Assembly: GCF_020523605.1 (NCBI RefSeq)
Contig: NZ_JAJAQI010000030.1
Location: 1 to 64,000, forward strand
Length of the DNA stretch: 64,000 nt
Direction of reading: 5' to 3'
Source of the DNA: Roseicella aerolata
GTDB taxonomy: Bacteria > Pseudomonadota > Alphaproteobacteria > Acetobacterales > Acetobacteraceae
This document shows, piece by piece, positions 18,064 through 27,266 of this stretch. Made by a program: the position numbers and the translations under genes. The notes below the pieces were generated by a model, which saw only the letters and a program-made list of their open reading frames with translations, searched no databases and had not been told where the DNA came from. The first letter of the stretch is position 1; every line of letters starts with the position of its first letter.

Positions 18064-19203
18064 TCAGCCCTGGACGAAGCCGCCGGCGCGCGCCAGCACG
18101 CGCTCGGCACCCGAAACCAGGTCCTGCATCACGGCCGCCGCCGGCCGCACCGCGCGCACCATGCCGAGCCCCTGCCCGGCGAAGCCGCCCCAGACATCCG
18201 CCCGGCCGGCGGCCAGCGCCGCCGCGGTGACCTGGGAGGAAACCATGCCCTGGAACGGCATGGGCAGCGGCTCCAGCCCCGCCTCGACATAGGCCGCGGC
18301 CCAGCGGTTCTTCACCATGCGGGCCGGCTTGCCGGTGACGGAGCGGGAGACGGTGGTGCCCTCGTCATTGCCCTCGACCAGCGCCTGCTTCTGCGGGCCA
18401 CTGATGCCGGCTTCCTCCGTCGCCAGGAAGGCGGTGCCGATCCAGGCGCCCTCGGCGCCCAGCATGAGCGCGGCGGCAATGCCGCGGCCATCGCCGATGC
18501 CACCGGCGCCGACGACGGGCACGCGGCCCGCGACCGCATCCACCACCTGCGGGATCAGCGCCATGGTGCCGATCGGGGAATTGTGCCCGCCGCCGTCATG
18601 GCCCTGGGCGACGATGATATCGATGCCGGCCTCCACCACCTGCTTCGCGTGGCGGGTGGTGCCGACCACGGCCATCACCTTGGTCCCGTTCGCGTGCAGC
18701 CGGTCCAGCCAGGGCGCCGGATTGCCAAGGCCGGCGGCATAGACCGGCACGCGCTCCTCGATCACCACCTCCATCTGCGCCTCGAAGAAGGCGCGCGACA
18801 GCGGCGCGGGGCCGTCCTTGTCGGCGGGGTCGCGGTCCAGCACCCGGTCGAAGGTGGCCTGGTCAACCGCCTCCAGCCCCTCCCTCTCCATGAAGTCCCG
18901 CGCGAAGGCGCGGTGCTGCGGCACCAGCGTCTCGGCCGAGGGGCCGCCGGCATTGCCGCCGCCGCGGCGGACGGAGGCGGGCAGCAGCGTATCCACGCCG
19001 AAGGGCTGGTCGGTGAGGTCGCGCGTGCGGCGGATCCAGGCGCGGAGCTGGTTCGGGCCGCAGCCCGCGGCGCCGATCACGCCGAGGCCGCCGGCATTGG
19101 AGACGGCCGCCGCCAGTTCCGGCGTGCTGGCGCGGCCCATGCCGGCGAGCAGGATCGGATAGCGGATGCCGAGCAGCGCGCAGAGGCGCGTGTGAAGGGC
19201 CAT
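18064..19203 (-). CDS. Nitronate monooxygenase (2-nitropropane dioxygenase family)
   Basis: The 379-residue protein is an FMN TIM-barrel enzyme: RYPILLAGMGRAS at the start, SNAGGLGVIGAAG, QGHDGGGHNS (phosphate/FMN binding and active region), and VPVVGAGGIGDGRG. Members oxidise alkyl nitronates; several act as general flavin oxidoreductases or as enoyl reductases in catabolic operons. It lies 4 bp upstream of an acyl-CoA dehydrogenase and 81 bp downstream of a HAPMO-like monooxygenase, all minus strand, so a catabolic role is more likely than nitroalkane detoxification alone. That role is inference. Confidence 0.88.
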   Translation of the reverse strand: MALHTRLCALLGIRYPILLAGMGRASTPELAAAVSNAGGLGVIGAAGCGPNQLRAWIRRTRDLTDQPFGVDTLLPASVRRGGGNAGGPSAETLVPQHRAFARDFMEREGLEAVDQATFDRVLDRDPADKDGPAPLSRAFFEAQMEVVIEERVPVYAAGLGNPAPWLDRLHANGTKVMAVVGTTRHAKQVVEAGIDIIVAQGHDGGGHNSPIGTMALIPQVVDAVAGRVPVVGAGGIGDGRGIAAALMLGAEGAWIGTAFLATEEAGISGPQKQALVEGNDEGTTVSRSVTGKPARMVKNRWAAAYVEAGLEPLPMPFQGMVSSQVTAAALAAGRADVWGGFAGQGLGMVRAVRPAAAVMQDLVSGAERVLARAGGFVQG

Positions 19204-19284
19204 AATCGTTTCCCCCGGCGCCGCCTTCTGTGGGCGGCGCGTCTTCAGCAGGTCGCAGTCCTGCGGCGCGGCGCCGCTGGCGCC

Positions 19285-21294
19285 TCAGCTTACCGTCAGC
19301 TGCTCGACCGAGACCACCGCCTCCCGCTCCTGTCCCGGGATCATCGCGGCATGGCCTGGCTTGCCCGCGCGGAACTCCTCGGGCACGAAATGCTGCGTCA
19401 GCTTCCAGTAGTCGAGCAGCCGCCAGGGCGAGGTGACCGTCACCCGGTTCTGCTTGTTCTTGTACCAGCTGGTGACGCCGGGATGCGTCCAGACCATGCT
19501 CTGGCACTTCTCGTCCACCAGGTGGTTGTAGGCGTCGTGCACGTCCTGCCGCACCTCCAGCGAGGTGTAGCCGTGCTCGATCATCTCCCGCAGCGCCTGG
19601 CAGATGTAGCGGACCTGGCATTCGTGGTGGAAGATGATGCTGCCGCCATGCGCCAGGTTGGTATTGGGCCCGTAGATCATGAAGAGGTTGGGGAAGCCCG
19701 GCGCGGTGATGCCGAGATAGGCGCGCGGGTCGTCATCGCCCCAGGCTTGGCGGATGGTGCGCCCGCCGCGTCCGACGATGTCCATCGGCGCCAGCATCTT
19801 GCTGGCCTGGAAGCCGGTGGCGAGGATAATGACGTCCACCTCATGCACCGTGCCGTCGCGCACGACGATGGCGTTGTCGGTGATGCGGTCGACCGGGTTG
19901 GTCTCCAGCACCACATTCGGGCGCTTGAGCATGCGATACCAGTAATTGTCCCGCAGCATGCGCTTGCCATAGGGCGGGTACTGCGGGATCACCTTCCGCA
20001 GCAGGTCCTCGTCGCCGTCCAGTTCCTGGCGCACATAGTCGGTGATCAGCTCCCGCATCTTGTGGTTCGCCTCGTTGAGCGAGACCTCCGGTTGCGGCCA
20101 GTCCGGGTCCTTCTGCAGCGAGGCATGGAAGCCGTCCGAGCCCGCCCAGAAGAGCTGGAAGCGCAGCCACTTGCCGAAATAGGGGATGTGCTCCAGGCAC
20201 CACAGATTCCCGGGGCTGACCGCCTTGTGGTAGTTCGGGTTGTTCATCGCCCAGTGCGGCGTGCGCTGGAAGACGATGAGCTTCCCGACCTCCGGCGCGA
20301 TGGAGGGGCCGGCCTGCACCGCGCTTGCCCCCGTGCCGATCATGGCGACGCGCTTGCCCTTGAGGTCCACCGACTTGTCCCAGCGCGCGGTGTGGAACAT
20401 CGGGCCGCGGAAATCATCGAGCCCCGGGATCGCGGGGATGGAGGGCCGGTTCAGCTGGCCGACCGCGGTGACCAGGGCGTTGCAGGAATGCGTCTCCTCG
20501 CCGCCATCGGCGCGGCGGAACGTCACCCGCCAGCGCGCCGCGGCCTCATCGTAATGCGCCTGCGTCACCTCCACGCCGAAGCGGACATGCCGGCGGATAT
20601 CGTACCTGTCGAAAGTGTCCTCGATGTAGCGGTGGATCTCCTGCCGCTGCGAGAAGTGGCGGGTCCACTTGTTGTTGGGATTGAAGGAGTAGGAGAAGAA
20701 GTGGTTGGGCGTGTCCACCGCGCAGCCGGGATACTGGTTCTCCAGCCAGGTGCCGCCGACGGTCGCGTTCTTCTCCAGGATCTCGAAGGGGATGCCCATC
20801 TCCTTCAGGCGGATCCCCATGCAGAGCCCGGCGATGCCGGCACCTACGATCAGCACGTTGAAGGCATGGATCGGGAGGTGGGCCGGGTTGTGCCGCCAGT
20901 GCACCCCGCGGGTGTCCTCGGGGCCGAGGCGCGTTTCCTCCACCAGCAGCGGGATGTATTCCTCCGGCACGGTCTGGCCGACGCCGCCGCTCATCATGCG
21001 CTGCAGCGTATCGGCATTCGGCAGCGGCGGCGGCGGGCGGTCATGCACCGCATATTCCTGGAGCGTCTCCACCAGCCGGTCCCGCAGCTTCTGCTTCAGC
21101 GGCTCCGGCACCGATTCCAGGAAGCTCCAGGCGCCGTGGATGTGCGGCGCCACTTCATCAAGGATTGCGAGGTCGCCGGTGAGCTGCACCAGCACCATCA
21201 GCATCGGCGCGATATCGGCATCCGCCAGCGCCGCCCGCAGCGCCGCCTCGTCGCGCACGGCCTCGCGCACCTGCGCCTGGAATTCCTTGTTCAT
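19285..21294 (-). CDS. Baeyer-Villiger monooxygenase, 4-hydroxyacetophenone monooxygenase type
   Basis: The 669-residue protein has an N-terminal extension of ~145 residues, which is characteristic of HAPMO-type enzymes. Then come the FAD motif GAGIAG (151-156), GGTWLENQYPG (180-190), the Baeyer-Villiger fingerprint FRGPMFHTARW (295-305) and the NADPH motif GTGASA (320-325). The fingerprint ends in D rather than the usual P. Such enzymes insert oxygen next to a ketone to give an ester, using NADPH and O2. Together with the downstream nitronate monooxygenase and two acyl-CoA dehydrogenases it probably heads a ketone- or ring-degradation operon. The ATG at 21294 is the first in frame; the next gene lies 117 bp away in the same orientation. 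Confidence 0.88.
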   Translation of the reverse strand: MNKEFQAQVREAVRDEAALRAALADADIAPMLMVLVQLTGDLAILDEVAPHIHGAWSFLESVPEPLKQKLRDRLVETLQEYAVHDRPPPPLPNADTLQRMMSGGVGQTVPEEYIPLLVEETRLGPEDTRGVHWRHNPAHLPIHAFNVLIVGAGIAGLCMGIRLKEMGIPFEILEKNATVGGTWLENQYPGCAVDTPNHFFSYSFNPNNKWTRHFSQRQEIHRYIEDTFDRYDIRRHVRFGVEVTQAHYDEAAARWRVTFRRADGGEETHSCNALVTAVGQLNRPSIPAIPGLDDFRGPMFHTARWDKSVDLKGKRVAMIGTGASAVQAGPSIAPEVGKLIVFQRTPHWAMNNPNYHKAVSPGNLWCLEHIPYFGKWLRFQLFWAGSDGFHASLQKDPDWPQPEVSLNEANHKMRELITDYVRQELDGDEDLLRKVIPQYPPYGKRMLRDNYWYRMLKRPNVVLETNPVDRITDNAIVVRDGTVHEVDVIILATGFQASKMLAPMDIVGRGGRTIRQAWGDDDPRAYLGITAPGFPNLFMIYGPNTNLAHGGSIIFHHECQVRYICQALREMIEHGYTSLEVRQDVHDAYNHLVDEKCQSMVWTHPGVTSWYKNKQNRVTVTSPWRLLDYWKLTQHFVPEEFRAGKPGHAAMIPGQEREAVVSVEQLTVS

Positions 21295-21411
21295 CCGTCA
21301 TTCCTCCCGGCCCTGAGCGCCTTGGGGGGAGTGTAGCGGATGGGGCGCCCCGCAAACAGGCGAAGGGCCTCGGACCTCCGCAAGCCTTGTCGCCGCGGCC
21401 ACCGGGCCAGG

Positions 21412-22029
21412 TCAGGCCAGGGAGGCGACGATCACCTCGCCCGCCAGCAGGACCTTGGGCGATAGCGGCCAGATATCGCGGTGCTGGGCCATCAGCGCCG
21501 CCACCTGGGCATGCGCGGCCGTTGCCGTACTCCGGTTCGTGAAGACGGAGACGGCGACCGAGCGGTCCGGCTGCTCCTCGTCCCGGCCGGTATAGAGGTG
21601 GCGGAAGCCCGGCTGCTCCAGCGTCAGCGGCACCAGCTTCTCCTGCACCGTCGGCAGGATGCCGGCGGAGGGGCCCAGCCCCTCGGTCACCCGCACCATC
21701 ATGTAGCTCTCGCCGCCTTTCCGCTCGGCATCCAGATGCACCGCGACCGTCGCGCGGATCACCACCGGGGCACCGATGAGCAGATCGGCCACATTGTCCC
21801 GCGCCCAGCGGACCACATGGTCGTTGATCCGTCTCGCCGTGGCCTGGTCATCGAAGACGGTGGCGGAGAAGATGCCGCCCCCGCCATCGATGCGGGCGAC
21901 ATAATAGGCGCGGAAGGCCGGCTCCTGCCGCAGGGTGGGCAGCAGCCCCTCCCGCACCCGCTGCGCGATCTCCTCCGGCGCGCCGGTGCCGCTGTAGCGG
22001 CGGATCGTCAGGTACCAGGCGTCGCTCAT
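21412..22029 (-). CDS. Tandem ferredoxin-like (ABM/EthD-type) protein, function unknown
   Basis: The 205-residue product looks like two related alpha-beta halves: MSDAWYLTIRRY and DGGGGIFSATVF in the first, and MMVRVTEGLG, GFRHLYTGRD and VAVSVFTNR in the second. That is the pattern of duplicated dimeric-barrel domains found in quinone monooxygenases and EthD-like proteins. No metal or flavin motif is apparent and the substrate is unknown. The start at 22029 is chosen for its AGGAGG site; the longer frame upstream would run into the promoter region of the divergent gene. Confidence 0.6.
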   Translation of the reverse strand: MSDAWYLTIRRYSGTGAPEEIAQRVREGLLPTLRQEPAFRAYYVARIDGGGGIFSATVFDDQATARRINDHVVRWARDNVADLLIGAPVVIRATVAVHLDAERKGGESYMMVRVTEGLGPSAGILPTVQEKLVPLTLEQPGFRHLYTGRDEEQPDRSVAVSVFTNRSTATAAHAQVAALMAQHRDIWPLSPKVLLAGEVIVASLA

Positions 22030-22184
22030 GGGGCCTCCTGTCCTGCCGTCGCGGGCCCGTGACCGGCCCGGCGGTTGTGGCAGGCAGCATACCACAAGGA
22101 AGCTGCCTTCGGGGCCGCCGGCGAGTGCAACATTCCTCGGGTCGGCCCGGGGCAGGTCGCGGCGAATCGCGTTAGGGTTGGCGC

Positions 22185-22865
22185 ATGCACTCGCTCTCAA
22201 TCCTCGACTGGATCGCGCTCCTGGTCTTCGCCGGCTGCTGGCTGGGCTACTCCTACACCGTCGACAAGGTCCCCTCCTTCATCCGGCGCAGCGTCATCGC
22301 CGCGATGGACGAGCACCGGCGCCGCTGGCTGCGCACCACCGTGACGCGGGACAACCGCATCATGGACACGCAGATCATCGGCAACCTGATGAACAGCACG
22401 GGCTTCCTCGCCAACACCGCCATCTTCATCCTGGGCGGCCTGGTGGCCATGATGGGATCGCCGGAGCTCGGCGCGCGGGTCTTCGGCGCCCTGCCCTTCG
22501 CCACCACCTCGGACCCGGCGGCCTGGGAGATGAAGGTGGCGCTGCTGCTGCTGATCTTCGTGCGCGCCTTCTTCGAGCTGACCTGGGCGCTCAGGCAGTT
22601 CAACTACTGCTCCATCGTGATCGGCGGCCTCTCGCACGACGCGGACGACCCGAACCGGGAGACCCATGCCGAGATGGCCGCCAAGGTCGCCAACCGCGCC
22701 GCCCGGCATTTCAACACCGGGCTGCGGGCCTATTATTTCGGCCTGGCGGCACTCGCCTGGATCCTGCACCCGCTGGCCCTCGTCATAGCCACGGCCTTCG
22801 TGGTGCAGGAGCTCTACCGGCGGGAATTCCGCAGCGTGGTGCGGGAGGCGCTGCGGGAGGGGTAG
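22185..22865 (+). CDS. DUF599-type inner-membrane protein
   Basis: The 226-residue protein has four hydrophobic segments (about residues 8-25, 75-95, 115-135, 185-205) and the conserved motif pattern of the DUF599 family: SILDWIALL near the start, RRRWLRTTVTRDNRIMDTQI, and FNYCSIVIG in the third segment. No biochemical role is established for the family. It is transcribed alone, divergent from the tandem ferredoxin-like gene across 155 bp. Confidence 0.8.
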   Translation: MHSLSILDWIALLVFAGCWLGYSYTVDKVPSFIRRSVIAAMDEHRRRWLRTTVTRDNRIMDTQIIGNLMNSTGFLANTAIFILGGLVAMMGSPELGARVFGALPFATTSDPAAWEMKVALLLLIFVRAFFELTWALRQFNYCSIVIGGLSHDADDPNRETHAEMAAKVANRAARHFNTGLRAYYFGLAALAWILHPLALVIATAFVVQELYRREFRSVVREALREG

Positions 22866-22973
22866 CGGCGCCCCGGATGGACCCCGACCGGGCGCAGGCA
22901 GCAGGCCGGGCGATCAGGCCGTCTACTGCACGGCGCCCATACCCAAGCCGCCGGCCTGCAAGGGTCGTCGGCC

Positions 22974-23396
22974 TCAGCCACGCTCGATCCGCCGAAGCAC
23001 CTGCCAGAATTGCTGGAAGATCCTGACACGGATGCCGCGCTCGGGTTCGGCGCAGCGCAGCCGGTCCGGGTGGAAATGGACGGCGAAAGCCTGCTTGGCG
23101 CGGCGGAAGCGATCATCGGGCAGGCCAGGACAGGCGCGCGCGGCCTCCGCGAGGTGGAGGGCCCGGCGGGTTCGCGCCAGCTCCTCCATCAAGGCCGCGA
23201 TCCGCGCCGCCTGCTGGCGCGAGAGCGCGCGGGCGGCGCGGAGGCGGACACCGCGCAAACTCGCGAGCCGATGGTCGGGGCGCGCAGCCCCGAACAGCAG
23301 GCCGAGGCCGCGCCGCGCCCAGCGCAGCAACCGCCAGATCAGCACGCCGAGGCCAAATAGGACCAGGGCGAGAAGGACGCCAAGCAGCTCGACCAT
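22974..23396 (-). CDS. Membrane-anchored protein with a J-domain-like motif
   Basis: The 140-residue product has one N-terminal membrane helix (residues ~3-26), an Arg-rich segment, a helical region (LMEELARTRRALHLAEAA), and then RFRRAKQAFAVHFHPDRL near residues 95-115. HPDRL resembles the HPD loop of J-domain co-chaperones, placed between helices as in a short J-domain, so it could recruit DnaK to the membrane. This is inference from a short motif. It is a single-gene unit without a strong ribosome site. Confidence 0.6.
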   Translation of the reverse strand: MVELLGVLLALVLFGLGVLIWRLLRWARRGLGLLFGAARPDHRLASLRGVRLRAARALSRQQAARIAALMEELARTRRALHLAEAARACPGLPDDRFRRAKQAFAVHFHPDRLRCAEPERGIRVRIFQQFWQVLRRIERG

Positions 23397-23655
23397 GGCA
23401 GGCCAGGATGCCAGGCAGGAGTCAGCGCCGCGCTAACGACGGAGGCAGCGGAGCAGGGATGCACCGGCATGAAGGTCCGATCGATGCCGGGCCGCACCAG
23501 CCCGCATCAGTCCCGACCCGCAGCCGCCATCGGCGGCTGAGGCAACATAGATGCGCCAGCATCTGTGCGGCACAGCATCAGCTGCCCACCGGAATGGCCG
23601 ACCCACCGGGGATGAGAACCGGCGTGCCCCTCAATCTGGTGGTGCCGGTTTCTGT
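23397..23655. other. Intergenic interval before the alaS 3' end
   Basis: These 259 bases hold no gene. AACCGGC (23617-23623) and GCCGGTT (23644-23650) could form a loose stem just past the alaS stop, possibly part of its transcript end. Nothing else is recognised. Confidence 0.5.
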
Positions 23656-26304
23656 TTAGCCGGCCAGCACCGCCCGCACGGCAGCCAGCGCCTCCTCGGC
23701 CTTGCCCCCTTCCGGCCCGCCGGCCTGGGCCATCTCCGGCCGGCCGCCGCCGCCCTTGCCGCCGACCGCCGCCGCCGCCGCGCGCACCAGGGCCACGGCA
23801 TCCGCCTTGCCCTTCGCGCCGTCGGCGAGGCCGGCGACGATGCTGGCCTTGCCTTCGGCGGTGGAGACCAGCGCCACGACATCCGCCGTGCCGCCCTTCA
23901 GGATCGCCTCCGCCAGGCCCTTCAGGTCGCGCGCCGGAAGCTCGCCCAGGTTGCGAAGCGCGACGCGGAGGCCGTTGATCTGCTCCACCTCCGCGGCCGC
24001 GCCGCCGGTCGCCAGCTGCTTGCGCAGATCGGCCAGGTCGCGCTCCAGCTTGCGCCGCTCCTCCAGCAGGGCGGCGACGCGGGTTGGCACCTCGGCGGGC
24101 GCGACGCGCAGCGCCGCCGCAACCTCCCGCAGGCGGGCATCCGCCGCCTCCACCAGCTTCTCGGCAAAGGCCCCGGTTACTGCCTCCACGCGCCGCACGC
24201 CGGCCGAGACCGCACCCTCGGAGACGATCTTGAACAGGCCGATATCGCCGGTGCGCCGCACATGCGTGCCGCCGCAGAGCTCCAGCGAGTAGATGCCGTG
24301 CTTCTCGGCCGCGGCCGGGTCGGCGCCCATGCCGACCACCCGGACCTCGTCGCCATACTTCTCGCCGAACAGCGCCATGGCGCCGGCGGCCACCGCCTGT
24401 TCCGGCGTCATCAGCCGGGTCGTGACCTCGCTGTTCTGGCGGATGCGGGCATTGACCTCCTCCTCCACCCAGGCGAGGTCGGCATCGGTCATCGGCGTCG
24501 GCTGGGAGACGTCGAAGCGCAGCCGGTCCGGCGCGTTGAGCGAGCCCTTCTGCGCCACATGGGTGCCGAGGCGCCGGCGCAGCGCCTCATGCAGCAGATG
24601 CGTCGCGCTGTGATGGGCGCGGATGGTCGAGCGCCGCGCATGATCCACCTCAGCCTGGACCGCGAGCCCGACCACCGCCTCGCCATGCGCCACGGTGCCG
24701 AGATGCACGTACAGGTCGCCAAGCTTCTTCTGGGTGTCGCGGACCACGATGCGGCAGGCCTCACCGGCCGAGATCAGGCCGGTATCGCCCACTTGGCCGC
24801 CGCTCTCGCCATAGAAGGGCGTCTGGTTCAGCACCACCGCCACCTCGGCACCTACGGGTGCGCTCTCCACCGGCTTGCCGTCATGCACGATGGCAAGGAT
24901 CTGGCCCTCGGCCGTCTCGGTGGAGTAGCCGAGGAACTCGCTGGCCCCGACCTTCTCCCTGATGTCGAACCAGACGGCATCGGTCGCGGCCTCGCCGGAG
25001 CCGGCCCAGGCGGCGCGGGCGCGGCGCTTCTGTTCCGCCATGGCGGCGTTGAAGCCCTCGACATCCACCGTCTTGCCCTCGGAGCGCAGGGCGTCCTGGG
25101 TCAGGTCCAGCGGGAAGCCGTAGGTGTCATAGAGGCGGAAGGCGACCTCGCCGGAGAGGGTGCCGCCCTCGCCCAGCCTGCCCGACTCCTCGGCCAGCAG
25201 GCCGAGGCCGCGCTCGAGCAGGGAGCGGAACTTGGTCTCCTCCAGCTTCAGGGTCTCGATCACCAGCGCCTCGGCGCGCTGGATCTCCGGATAGGCGGCA
25301 CCCATCTGGCGGACCAGCGCCGGGACCAGGCGGTGCAGCAGCGGCTCGCGCGAGCCCATCATGTGCGCATGGCGCATGGCGCGGCGGAGGATGCGGCGCA
25401 GCACATAGCCACGCCCCTCATTGGAGGGCAGCACGCCGTCGGCGATCAGGAAGGTGCCGGCGCGGAGATGATCGGCGACCACGCGGTGGCTGACCTTCCA
25501 GCGGCCGTCCGGATCCTGGCCCGTCGCTTCGGCCGAGGCCAGGATCAGCGCACGCAGGGTGTCCGTGTCGTAATTGTCGTGCTTGCCCTGGAGGATGGCG
25601 GCGAAGCGCTCCAGCCCCATGCCGGTGTCGATCGAGGGCCGCGGCAGCGGTACGCGGGTGCCGGGCGGCCCCTCCTCGAACTGCATGAAGACCAGGTTCC
25701 AGATCTCGATGAACCGGTCACCATCCTCATCCGGGGAGCCGGGCGGGCCGCCGGGGATGGAGGGGCCGTGGTCGAAGAAGATCTCGGAGCAGGGGCCGCA
25801 GGGGCCGGTATCGCCCATCCGCCAGAAATTGTCGGAGGTCGGGATGCGGATGATCCGGCTGTCCGGCAGGCCCGCGACCTTCTTCCAGTAGAGGGGAGCC
25901 TCCTCATCCTCGCTGTAGACGGTCACGAGGAGGCGATCCTTCGGAAGCGCGAAATCCTTGGTCAGCAACTCCCAGGCATGGGCGATGGCCTGTTCCTTGA
26001 AGTAGTCGCCGAAGCTGAAATTCCCCAGCATCTCGAAGAAGGTGTGGTGCCGGGCGGTGTAGCCGACATTGTCCAGGTCGTTGTGCTTGCCGCCGGCACG
26101 GACGCATTTCTGGGCAGTGGTGGCCCGGGAGTAGGCACGCTTTTCCTGGCCGGTGAAGACGTTCTTGAACTGGACCATGCCGCTGTTGGCGAACATCAGC
26201 GTCGGGTCGTTGCGCGGGACCAGCGGCGAGCTTTCGACCACTTGGTGCCCGTTGCGGGCGAAGTAGTCGAGGAAGGTGGCGCGGATATCGTTGCTGCTGG
26301 TCAT
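23656..26304 (-). CDS. alaS: Alanyl-tRNA synthetase
   Basis: The 882-residue protein has the usual length and domain order: class II aminoacylation core ([13 protein letters not shown] at the start, [20 protein letters not shown]), a linker, the editing domain with HSATH and CGGTHV motifs that bind zinc and deacylate mischarged Ser/Gly-tRNA, and a C-terminal helical/Gly-rich C-Ala region ending AAVRAVLAG. It charges tRNA-Ala in the cytoplasm. The ATG at 26304 (MTSSND) is preferred; the longer frame adds 26 residues unlike the family. It stands alone. No leader or T-box was seen in the 272-bp upstream gap. Confidence 0.97.
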   Translation of the reverse strand: MTSSNDIRATFLDYFARNGHQVVESSPLVPRNDPTLMFANSGMVQFKNVFTGQEKRAYSRATTAQKCVRAGGKHNDLDNVGYTARHHTFFEMLGNFSFGDYFKEQAIAHAWELLTKDFALPKDRLLVTVYSEDEEAPLYWKKVAGLPDSRIIRIPTSDNFWRMGDTGPCGPCSEIFFDHGPSIPGGPPGSPDEDGDRFIEIWNLVFMQFEEGPPGTRVPLPRPSIDTGMGLERFAAILQGKHDNYDTDTLRALILASAEATGQDPDGRWKVSHRVVADHLRAGTFLIADGVLPSNEGRGYVLRRILRRAMRHAHMMGSREPLLHRLVPALVRQMGAAYPEIQRAEALVIETLKLEETKFRSLLERGLGLLAEESGRLGEGGTLSGEVAFRLYDTYGFPLDLTQDALRSEGKTVDVEGFNAAMAEQKRRARAAWAGSGEAATDAVWFDIREKVGASEFLGYSTETAEGQILAIVHDGKPVESAPVGAEVAVVLNQTPFYGESGGQVGDTGLISAGEACRIVVRDTQKKLGDLYVHLGTVAHGEAVVGLAVQAEVDHARRSTIRAHHSATHLLHEALRRRLGTHVAQKGSLNAPDRLRFDVSQPTPMTDADLAWVEEEVNARIRQNSEVTTRLMTPEQAVAAGAMALFGEKYGDEVRVVGMGADPAAAEKHGIYSLELCGGTHVRRTGDIGLFKIVSEGAVSAGVRRVEAVTGAFAEKLVEAADARLREVAAALRVAPAEVPTRVAALLEERRKLERDLADLRKQLATGGAAAEVEQINGLRVALRNLGELPARDLKGLAEAILKGGTADVVALVSTAEGKASIVAGLADGAKGKADAVALVRAAAAAVGGKGGGGRPEMAQAGGPEGGKAEEALAAVRAVLAG

Positions 26305-26576
26305 CGCCGGTGGGGGTCCCGTCTCCAGCCCCGGCCCAGGGGGCGAATCAATGGGGCGAAAGCTGCGCCGATGGTCACCCATCAGCCCGTTGATTGCAGG
26401 GCGGTTTTCGCCATTGCCGCGACCCCGCGCCCTTAAAAGACTGCTCTAGCGCGCGGGGGCGGGAGCGTCGAGGGGCGCGCCGCGTGACGTTGCGGTAGCC
26501 CCGGGCAACCCCGCCCGGGGCACCGCCGTTCCCCCTGCAGAGGCGGCGGCACCGCCTGGGAATGAAGGAGAACGTC
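26305..26576. promoter_or_regulatory. Divergent region between alaS and the DUF892 gene
   Basis: Two hairpins precede the DUF892 start: a 9-bp stem at 26498-26506/26513-26521, and AGGCGG-CGGCA-CCGCCT at 26541-26557. The second lies just before the ribosome site AAGGAG (26565-26570). They may influence mRNA stability or translation; no -35/-10 pair is convincing. Confidence 0.35.
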
Positions 26577-27110
26577 ATGGCCAGCGACATCCGCGACCTG
26601 CTGACAATGGAGTTGCAGGACACATACAGCGCCGAGACTCAGATCCTGGACGCCCTGCCGCAAATGATGGAAGCGGCGACCAACCCGAAGCTGAAGCAGG
26701 CTTTCCAGGAACACCTGCAGGTCACCCAGCGCCAGGTCGAGCGGCTGGAGCAGGTCTGCAAGATGCTTGGCGTCGAGCCGGAAGGCGAGACCTGCGAGGC
26801 CATGGAAGGCCTGGTCGAGGAAGGCGAGGAGATCATCGACGAACTCGATGAGGGCCCGGTGCTCGATGCCGCGCTGATCGGCGCCGCGCAGAAGGTCGAG
26901 CACTACGAGATGGCGGCCTACGGCACCCTGACCGCCATGCTGAAGGCGATGGGCGAGACCAAGGCGGCCGATCTGCTGGCGCAGACGCTGAAGGAGGAGA
27001 AGGACACCGACGAGCTGCTGACCCAGCTGGCGGAGTCCGAGGTGAACCCGGCGGCGCTCGGCAAGCAGCCGGCGAACGACCAGACCAAGGGGAGCCGCGG
27101 GGCGGCCTGA
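26577..27110 (+). CDS. DUF892/YciE-type ferritin-like protein
   Basis: The 177-residue protein starts MASDIRDLLTMELQDTY and continues with the helical, Glu-rich pattern of the YciE/YciF (DUF892) family: ELQDTYSAETQ, FQEHLQVTQRQVERLEQ, and KVEHYEMAAYGTL, with Glu and His residues placed as in a ferritin-like four-helix bundle. Family members are stress-induced cytosolic proteins; iron handling is suspected but unproven. AAGGAG at 26565-26570 sets the start at 26577 rather than the ATG at 26562. A strong double hairpin follows the stop. Confidence 0.9.
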   Translation: MASDIRDLLTMELQDTYSAETQILDALPQMMEAATNPKLKQAFQEHLQVTQRQVERLEQVCKMLGVEPEGETCEAMEGLVEEGEEIIDELDEGPVLDAALIGAAQKVEHYEMAAYGTLTAMLKAMGETKAADLLAQTLKEEKDTDELLTQLAESEVNPAALGKQPANDQTKGSRGAA

Positions 27111-27111
27111 G

Positions 27112-27166
27112 TGAAGGGGGCGCTACCCCCTTCAAACCGCCCCGTCAGGGGGCAGGCACCCCCTGA
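27112..27166 (+). terminator. Two tandem hairpins after the DUF892 gene
   Basis: TGAAGGGGG (27112-27120) pairs with CCCCCTTCA (27126-27134) around CGCTA, a perfect 9-bp stem beginning 1 base after the stop codon. A second stem, TCAGGGGG (27145-27152) with CCCCCTGA (27159-27166), follows. There is no long T-run, but together they are a credible transcript end. Confidence 0.6.
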
Positions 27167-27237
27167 ACCCGGCCCGGGTCCGGCACAGGTCGCGCGGAGA
27201 GACCTGCGCACGAAAAACTCGCAGGAACAGAAGTGGA

Positions 27238-27261
27238 TGCGGGGGAATACTTTCCCCCGCA
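27238..27261. terminator. Bidirectional terminator between the DUF892 gene and recA
   Basis: TGCGGGGGAA (27238-27247) pairs with TTCCCCCGCA (27252-27261) around TACT. On the plus strand it is followed by CTCTTTT. On the minus strand it lies 5 bases after the recA stop. It thus serves both convergent genes. Confidence 0.75.
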
Positions 27262-27266
27262 CTCTT

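Noticed and set aside
17950-21336. 1128-aa plus-strand frame
   Set aside because: It lies opposite the nitronate and HAPMO-like monooxygenases and has a His/Arg/Gly-rich shadow composition.
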